Origin: Pseudovirgaria hyperparasitica
Taxonomy: Eukaryota; Ascomycota; Dothideomycetes; Acrospermales; Acrospermaceae
Direction: 5' to 3'
Assembly: GCF_010093815.1 (NCBI RefSeq)
Contig: NW_022985559.1
Coordinates: forward strand, 1,191,117 to 1,255,116
Length of the DNA: 64,000 nucleotides
Shown here: positions 57,275 to 64,000 of the stretch, one piece after another
Layout of the letters: every line of letters starts with the position of its first letter
Position numbering within the stretch: the stretch's first letter is position 1
Program-made: the position numbers and the translations under genes
The notes under the pieces: model-generated
What the model saw: only the letters and a program-made list of their open reading frames with translations
What the model was told of the DNA's origin: nothing
The model's database searches: none

Positions 57275-58744
57275 TCATCTTTTCTTCGTTCGCCGTGTGT
57301 TGTCTCTCTTGGACCTCCGCTCCTGCAGTCTTTGCATATTCGCCTTGGCTCGTATGACTTCATTGTGATCATCTCCTACGCAGATCAGCGCGAGTTTGTG
57401 ATACTGCTCCCACAGGAGACACGCCGATTCTGCGTCATCTGCACATTTCTCCTGTATCAGTGCCCCTGTGGTCAGCCTGTCAAAATCGTTTATTAGCCAG
57501 AAATCACTACGTCTCCCTGCCTGGATGACTTACATATCACCCAACTGGCTCATACTCAGATATCCCTCCACGACTGCGTCCTCCATGACTTCGATCAACT
57601 TCGTCTGAATGGAAGGCAAGCGCTCGTCGTCCTTCATTGTCCGGTGATTGGTCTTCAACTCCTGAAAGAAGCCACGAATATCTGCCCAGCGCCCCTTCAT
57701 CCGATGCCTGCGGCGATCGGAGGCTGACCAAACTGGCGATTTCGGCAACTGTCTAGCAGGTTTCCGACCTCTCGAGGGTGCGCTGGCACCCTTTCCCGGT
57801 ACTCTCTTGTTGGCCTCCACTACGCCAATGCTCTCACATCCGATGGCATGCACCGCCGCCATCGACCCCGACTCCTCACACAGCTCACACGCACACTCGA
57901 AGCCCCACTCCCTCATGTGCTCCCTCCGCTCCTCACTCAGCCTAATCTCACCACCGCCGTAATCGACCGTCACTTCCACGCCCGCCCCCAGATCACACAT
58001 TGCATGCACCGTCCCGCGTGCAATGCGGTCGTTGAAGGCCGGGAAGCTGTTCGGCCGACACGAGTGATTGATCATGCTGATCTCCGCATACAGAATCTGG
58101 CAAACCACCGTATCGTCTTCGTCGTATGCCGCGTCTGCCACGTCTGCCGCGCCCGACCGCTGTCGGTCGTGCTGGTACGCGTTCAGGTTGAACTTGGAGA
58201 TCACGCCGGGCCAGCCGGCGTGTCCTGCCAGTCTGTCGAGCTGGGCTTTGCGGGGCGCGGGGAGGGCACGGTACCGGGCTTTTATGGCTGCCGTGCGTGC
58301 TTTCTGCTTCGTGCTCCCGCTGTATTGGATCAGGGGAGTCTCGGAGAGGAGGCGGGTGCCGGCGCGGATCGGCTTGCGGGTGTAGACGGCACGCCCTTTG
58401 GAGGGGTGGGTGCGTTCTTCGAGGAGGTCGTTTATGACACGTGATGGTGGGGATGGAGTGGTGGTAGGGGCGATTATGGGGGTTTCGGGACGGGATAGGG
58501 GTCTTGGTGCGGCGGGTTTCTTGGTTATACGGCTGCTCCTGGGGTTGGAGCGCGTGGATGGGGGTTCCATGGGTTGTTGGGGGTGGTGATGGGCGGGGGG
58601 GAGATGTGGTGATGATGTTGATTGTGATCGCGTTACTGGTCGGGTTGACAGTGCTGTTTGTGAACGCGTTGTTCGACGGGTGGACAATGTCGGAGATGTA
58701 GACTTTGCACGACCTGCGTGCGTAGTCCTTCTCGTAGCTGCCAT
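57275..58744 (-). CDS. SET-domain protein (464 aa) with a separate C-terminal exon
   Basis: Two exons: 58744-57541 and 57465-57275. The first 110 residues are Ser/Thr/Arg/Pro-rich with TRSQ repeats. The SET domain spans ~120-310: GRAVYTRKPIRAGTRLLSET, a helical insert, ISMINHSCRPNSFPAFN (the NHSCxPN core that binds S-adenosylmethionine) and VTVDYGGG (place of the usual [EF]-Y-x-x-Y end), then a post-SET-like CACELC. This is the compact SET type related to SMYD and fungal SET5/SET6-like proteins; substrate unknown. A frame read straight on would stop at 57530 after SMSQLGDM, but the donor GTGATA at 57540 joins in phase to 57465 and adds 62 residues (ALIQEKCADDAESACLLWEQ and YHKLALICVGDDH, then a basic end). 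A better-looking GTAAGT lies 6 nt further on but gives a frameshift. The ATG at 58744 is preferred over upstream codons. Confidence 0.82.
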
Positions 58745-59342
58745 GTTGATGATGTGTCTTGAAGGAGTCTTTACGAGAGATGAGAGGAGACAATCAAGGT
58801 ATGCACACGGATCATAAAGATGCAGACAGGAGGTCCAGATGTAGAAGACGTAGAAGTAGGGTGGAGGGAACGTGAATGGCGTCGTCACCCTATTCAGGAA
58901 AGTGACAGTGCACACTGTTTGACAGGAAAAATTTTCAGTGATAAGGACCTTGTTTCGGTTTTCTATTGTTCACTATGTCAGTCACCCCTGAGCAACAATA
59001 TGTTCGGTGCCTTGACAATAGCGAGATTTCCTATTTGCTATAGACTACTAGTACGTGAGATGAATATAGCTATCTGTAATAATACTTCTCGATTTCTATT
59101 GTAGACTAGATGGATCGGTGTTTCGAAGCTGGTGGTCAATAGCTGTTTACATCCACGACAGGGGATTCCAAGCACTTCTACAGCAGTCAGGGGTCCAAGA
59201 GCTGGTTACGTCTACGACAGAGGTTCTCGAGCACTTTGACAGCAGTTAGGGGTTCAATCGCGCAATCCCATGATCTCTCGTATTCTTTCATAGAAATAAT
59301 CTATTTCAAAAATTATAATCACTCAAGTAAAACATACATCGT
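58745..59342. other. Intergenic with a 59-bp duplicated segment
   Basis: 598 bp between two minus-strand genes, AT-richer than its surroundings. Holds the tandem duplication listed next and nothing else recognised. Confidence 0.55.
59141..59257. repeat. Two imperfect 59-bp tandem copies
   Basis: The copies start AGCTGTTTAC (59141) and AGCTGGTTAC (59200) and share CACGACAG/TACGACAG, AGCACTT, ACAGCAGT and AGGGGT in the same order at the same spacing, about 80 per cent identical. Non-coding; downstream of the monooxygenase gene. Confidence 0.8.
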
Positions 59343-61105
59343 TCAGCGCACTGTCGTGAACCCAACCAGCGAGGGCAGCACCGCCCTGATCTCCTCATGG
59401 TAGCGCCCTACACCACCAGCGTAATTGACCTGTTCAAATTTCTTTCCCGGCATTGAGCCGCCCATGTACGTTGATCGCGTCGTGGGCAGCAGCGTCATAT
59501 TGCTGAGCTCGTTGATATGGTCCTTCCACTTCTTGCTAGCCTCCTGGGTCGCGTCGATATACTTCACCCCTTCGCGCGTGATGAGCTCGATTGTGTCTTT
59601 GATCCACCTGCCTTGTATCTCGATGCTTGAGGGCCCATTGCTGATCAGCGTCGGACCGTGTGAACTGTAGAGGTGGAACATGTTTGGGTAGCCGCTTATG
59701 GTGGTTCCGAGGTAGGTGTAGGCGCCTTCTTTCCATTCTTCTTGGAGGGTTGATCCATGGATACTAGGGAGAACCTTGGTCAGTATCATACCATATATCA
59801 CGAAAACCGTCCTTCTCACCTCTTCAGTCCCATGCTAGTCAAGCCGCCAGAGACAATATCAAAGCCTGTAGCAAGCGCAACCACATCGAACTCATGCTCA
59901 CGACCATCCGTCGTCCTGATCCCCTTCTCAGTAAACTCAGCAATACCAACGCCATTCTTCTCCGAAATATCCACAATCTCGACATTGTCCTTGTCCAGGA
60001 CTTCGTAGTAGTTCTGCTCGAGACAGGGCCGCTTGACACCAAAGTGATGCGGCGGATCCAGCGGACAAAGCAGATCTCGTTTCGCCGGATCCGTGATGCG
60101 AGGGCGCTGCTTCTTGGCCCAGAAATCGTACGAGGCCCGATTGGCTGCCGGGTCGAACAGGTGGTCCTTGAAGTTGGCGAGCCAGAAGTGGAACCCTTTG
60201 CGCTCCCAGACTTGCTCGTGGAGGCGCTCCCGCTCCTCGTCGCTGACCTCGAACGTGCTCTTCTCGAGGAAGTCGTAGTGGAAGCCGGCGAAGCAGCGCT
60301 CGCGGTAGGCGAAGATTTCGGGATAGAATCGCTTGGACGCGTCTTGCTCGGCGGCGGAAAGGGTGCGCTTGCCCATGGGAAGGGCGAGGTTGGGTGTTCG
60401 TTGGAAGACGGACATGTGCTTCACTTGGGACGAGCCCCATTCTTGAGCAATCTGTACGCCGGACGCGCCTGTGCCGATGATGGCGACTCGCTTGTCTGTT
60501 ACATCGACACCCTCATTAGGCCAGAACGAGGAGTGGTGCATAACCCCCTTGAAGTTCTCCAGGCCTTTGAAGTCAGGTATATATCTCTTTGCGGCAAAGC
60601 CTGCGGCGACAATGAAGAACTTTGCCTTGCATGAGCGACCATCAGCAGTCTTGACTGCCCATTTACCTTCCTCGGTATCAAACTCAGCCGATGTCACCAC
60701 CGTGCGAAAGGCACAGTCTTTGCTCAGGTCAAGTGTTTTGTCAACATGATCAAAGTACGCTTGTAGGTCATGGTAGTCGGGGTAGTTTGTTGGCCAAGTC
60801 CACGTCTTCCAAACCTCAGGAATGGAGAGCTCGTATAGGGGCACTTCGGAGTCGACACAGGCCCCTGGATACACATTCCAGCGCCAGGTGCCTCCGAAGC
60901 TAGTACCGGCATCGTAGAGGACCGTCTTGAATCCAGCCTTGCGCATCTCGTACAGGAGGTATGTGCCCCCAAAGCCGGCTCCTACGATCAAGACATCTAG
61001 ATCGAGATTGTCGGCATAGGGTCCATCTGTACGGAGACGAGTACCATATTCGTGAAGATGTCGCTTCAGGGGCGTCTCTCCGTGCTCAGACCCGTTTGTA
61101 GCCAT
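59343..61105 (-). CDS. FAD-dependent Baeyer-Villiger-type monooxygenase (568 aa)
   Basis: Two exons: 61105-59820 and 59763-59343 (56-nt intron), phase kept (MGLK then SIHGSTLQ). Two Rossmann nucleotide-binding motifs are present: GAGFGG (residues 42-47, FAD) and GTGASG (211-216, NADPH). Between them is the Baeyer-Villiger fingerprint F-x-G-x-x-x-H-x-x-x-W-P, here FKGVMHHSSFWP (185-196). GGTWRWNVYPGACVDSEVPL is the usual active-site segment. Such enzymes insert oxygen next to a carbonyl to make esters or lactones, or oxidise heteroatoms; the substrate cannot be read from sequence. Length is normal. No secondary-metabolite gene is adjacent, so it looks like a stand-alone enzyme. The frame continues upstream to a TTG codon, but ATG 61105 is the natural start. 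No signal peptide, likely cytosolic. Confidence 0.92.
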
Positions 61106-61624
61106 GTTTCTTGTGTTTGCGTCAATGGCAAGTGAAGCAAAGAGTTGATGAGCTCTTCGACTTATAATGTGATACAATGAGGGGAAAATGCAAGAGTGAC
61201 CTTATCGATCCAATCCCCGTCCGCTGTCATGAGTGGAGGGGATGGATGCTTGCCTGCTTACTTGTGATGCGCATGATGAGCTTGGTTCACACTCGCACAC
61301 ATGTATGGTACGCCGCAATTTCCAATTATCCGGAGAGTACGTTTGGTACAAGTAGTCAGCTTGTGTATCTTGGCTTAGACTAAGTATTTGGTCTTTGTCT
61401 GCCGTGCTGGTCTAAAGGGGCTTAAGGCAGTAGTTCGCAAGCTTGCAGTCGTTGGCGTGAACAGCGAATATCGCGTAGCCTCGCAGTCACACAAATGCAT
61501 GTCCACGACGCAACTTTTGCGGGGTCACTGTGAATCCATGAAGTCCGCATCTTGGCATGGTGTTACCAAGTGTAATGCTGCAAGGGTAGCATGTAGACCT
61601 GACTCGAGTATTCTGTTCGAGTGA

Positions 61625-61888
61625 ATGGTGTGCAAAGACGAGATCTTAGGGCGTCAAGACGAGATCTTAGGGCGTCAAGACGAGATCTTAGGGCGTCAAG
61701 ACGAGATCTTAGGGCGTCAAGACGAGATCTTAGGGCGTCAAGACGAGATCTTAGGGCGTCAAGACGAGATCTTAGGGCTCCAAGAACTTGTGGGAGGAAT
61801 TAGAGGTCTTCTTGATAGACTATCTGAAAAATGGAATGGATGGAAGTATCTTCAATTCGATCTTTCCATGGGACGACTTATGCCATAG
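61625..61888 (+). CDS. Small heptad-repeat frame (87 aa), doubtful gene
   Basis: ATG at 61625 opens into seven copies of a 7-residue unit DEILGRQ, then LQELVGGIRGLLDRLSEKWN and a short end. Because the DNA unit is 21 bp, other frames also stay open through the repeat, so the open frame alone proves little. The non-repeat part (LQELVGGIRGLLDRLSEKW) is a good amphipathic helix, which is the only positive sign. No neighbour, promoter or known family supports it. It could also be an exon of a larger gene I cannot see. Confidence 0.2.
   Translation: MVCKDEILGRQDEILGRQDEILGRQDEILGRQDEILGRQDEILGRQDEILGLQELVGGIRGLLDRLSEKWNGWKYLQFDLSMGRLMP
61636..61782. repeat. Minisatellite, 21-bp unit x 7
   Basis: Seven adjacent 21-bp copies starting every 21 bp from 61636; each begins AGACGAGATCTTAGGGC. 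Six are identical, the last differs by two bases at its end. Length divisible by three, so it codes for heptads in any open frame. Confidence 0.97.
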
Positions 61889-64000
61889 GATGACCTATGG
61901 ACAGCTCGGCGGAGAATGATAATTGCTGCGTGATCCACATCTGTATCTGTTTACCATGCCATGGAGCATCGGGAGAGACGATCGATGCGAGAAGTGAGCT
62001 AGTGAGCGATTATCTAGGTTGGTGTGATGAATGGCCTGGTATGTCACACCACACCCCAGTCAGAGAGAGGGGTTTCGTGCAGCCTGTGATAATGAATGAG
62101 CTCTTGAGCAAGACATGGAAGTATTCAGACAGGGAGTCTGATCTCTGGCTTCCACTCTGTCGCGTCGATTACTAATGTCGCAAGACTGCAGGTGCTTGGC
62201 ATCAGGAAGTCGTTATAAGGAGCGACTATCGTCCCCAATTTTATGCACGGCGAAGGTCATCTCAGCAAAACAATTTAATTTTTTGGTTATTTCGTGGGAT
62301 TGGAATTATGGGGAAGCCTGGATGCATGCGAGTGCTGGGCCAATGAAGGAGGCAGAGAGTGTGTCTGTTACAGAATGACATTCTGATGGGTACACTGGGG
62401 CGGAAGTGCATCCTACGTGCTGACTTGTTTCACAAAAGTTGTTGACATGCCGACGACATACATATCATCTAGTGCAGCTTCTTGGCCGTTTCTGATATAC
62501 ACATCCACCTCAACCTAAGCAGCAGCACTGTTTGTAAGACACACAGAAAGAGAATATGCGTTCGCGCTCCTAGGTTCGCTATATTTCGCGGCAACAGAGC
62601 TGGCATTTTGGTTCTGTAACTGGCTGTATTGTGCCCAGTGCTGAGTCTCATCATCATCCTCTCCTCGTAGTGACGCTTCGGATGCAGATATTCAACTGCT
62701 GGTGAAAATCTCATGATGAAGATCATCATCACTCACTGTGCAACTCGTCGGCCACGGACCGCATTTTGTGATCGTGTGGCAGAAGCACGACACCAGTCAT
62801 GGCACCAGAGATGCACCAGAGCATGGAACTAGAGCTTTGGTGGATATCATCACTAATGTTACGCCATTTGTAGCAAAGAGCAGAAAGAAAGAAATATGCA
62901 ATGAAAGTAAGAAGAAGTATCAGAGGCGCTCAATACTTATACCCTAAGCACACGTATCCACATGCCACTCACCGACCTCAAGAATCACCTGTAACTACCC
63001 AGACAACTGTCTCCTCCCTCTTACCCGGCACATCTGCTGTTCGCCTACCTGTCCTTTAAATATCCACCTTCCCTGCAGCCAGTTCGTTCGCCTTCACCAC
63101 AGAACACAACACTGTGTACTCTGGAGGCCAGGGACAAATTTAATGTGCGTGTGTTCGACGTATCTCACAACAAACAGGAAAATAATGGTCTGTCTGGCGT
63201 CGCTCTGTGCTCTAGACGTGGTCTGTCATATCCACTCGACGGAAACCGGCGATGGAGAATATGTTGTATGGTGGTGATGTAGTGCATCACGGACGTGCGG
63301 TGGTGGTGGTGATGATTGTGTGCTGTGTAGGTCGGCAGATGCGAAGGGTTTGTCTGTATGGCTTGAAGGTAGGAGGTGCAGTATGTGCAGACGTGGTATA
63401 GATGTATGGACTTTGATATCTCGTTACCTGATACCGTTCCATCTCTACACAGACTCACCATCTAGCATGTCCATCCACGCACTCAACACCCATCCAACGC
63501 AATCAACATAGCACACGGGACCATACACTCAGCTCATCCAAGGTCCATCCATACACACCCATCCCATCCCAACCAGCACCCACTCCCTAAACACACGCAT
63601 AACACCTCCGTGGCGTCAAACCCAAGCCAATCGAAAAGAAGCCCCTACACAAACCACGCCACATGTCGTCAGTCCAGTCGGCAACAGCCACAAGTGTCAC
63701 GCACGCACGCACGCACGCACATACTGTATGCATCCGCCGGAGATGGGTGGTGTGGGGAGTATGTACAAGTACAGTACTGTACAGTACTAAGCCGTACTAA
63801 GCCGTACCAACGCACAGCGTAGCGCTAATCGTTCGTGCGAACGGCATAACGGTCCACGGTCAGCGATGGATATGTAGATGAATGAATGAATGGACGGATG
63901 GTTCGAGGACAATGAATACGGCTGTGCAGGAGATGTTGGCAGTGCGTGCGTGGTATTTCGTATACGATTCCCGTCTATCTAGACCAGAACGACACATTAC
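61889..64000. other. Terminal stretch, no gene recognised
   Basis: About 2.1 kb. Short open frames only (up to ~98 codons) without domains. A CGCA tract lies at about 63701-63720, and GTACAGTACTGTAC-type palindromes at about 63770-63788, followed by a short AAGCCGTACT duplication. The rest shows nothing I can name. Confidence 0.55.

Noticed and set aside
57530-57541. Ending the SET gene at 57530
   Set aside because: A phase-matched 62-codon exon follows with a proper acceptor, and the protein otherwise lacks its C-terminal helices.

Overview
The window is nuclear DNA of a filamentous ascomycete (Pezizomycotina; Dothideomycetes is my best guess, from gene content and style, not a proven placement). 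Evidence: about 20 protein genes on both strands, mostly short spliceosomal introns (about 45-90 nt) with GT-AG ends and CTAAC-like branch sites, CT-rich promoters, long Ser/Thr/Pro/Gln-rich disordered proteins, and families typical of filamentous fungi (DUF7918, DUF3807, CAF120, mitochondrial LCL3, arginine-specific carbamoyl-phosphate synthase). I found no rRNA, tRNA, CRISPR array, virus-like element or recognisable transposon.

Layout. 0-7 kb: two unrecognised, largely disordered proteins on the minus strand. 8-12 kb: a DUF7918 protein with a long Asn/Gln/Trp-rich tail. 12.7-24 kb: a compact housekeeping block: REX1 exonuclease, an unknown protein, cytidine deaminase, UTP12, ARPC2 and LCL3. 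25-29 kb: the mitochondrial arginine carbamoyl-phosphate synthase large chain. 29.4-31.2 kb: a minisatellite and a degenerate satellite array with no genes. 31-39 kb: a low-complexity coiled-coil protein and CAF120. 39-42 kb: microsatellite-rich, no gene. 42-50.6 kb: pirin, a small membrane protein, a DUF3807 protein, a secreted FAS1 protein, a frameshifted MBL-fold gene and a PWWP protein. 50.6-53.5 kb: no recognised gene. 53.5-61 kb: PWI/SR splicing protein, an acidic charged protein, a SET protein and a Baeyer-Villiger-type monooxygenase. 61-64 kb: a 21-bp heptad minisatellite and otherwise featureless DNA.

These genes do not form one pathway; it is mostly a conserved housekeeping neighbourhood (rRNA processing: REX1, UTP12; actin: ARPC2; pyrimidine/arginine metabolism: CDD1, CPA2; mRNA: CAF120, SRRM1-like; chromatin: PWWP, SET). 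Most exon models here were rebuilt by hand from splice sites and reading-frame phase. The most striking result is an inferred one-nucleotide exon in the carbamoyl-phosphate synthase gene, in a window where several other exons are only 17-31 nt long. Other points of interest are a tryptophan-patterned Asn/Gln-rich tail that resembles Argonaute-binding (WG/Ago-hook) proteins, a hidden last exon in the SET gene, a satellite built around a perfect 14-bp palindrome, and three loci with perfect or near-perfect 21-23-bp tandem repeats.
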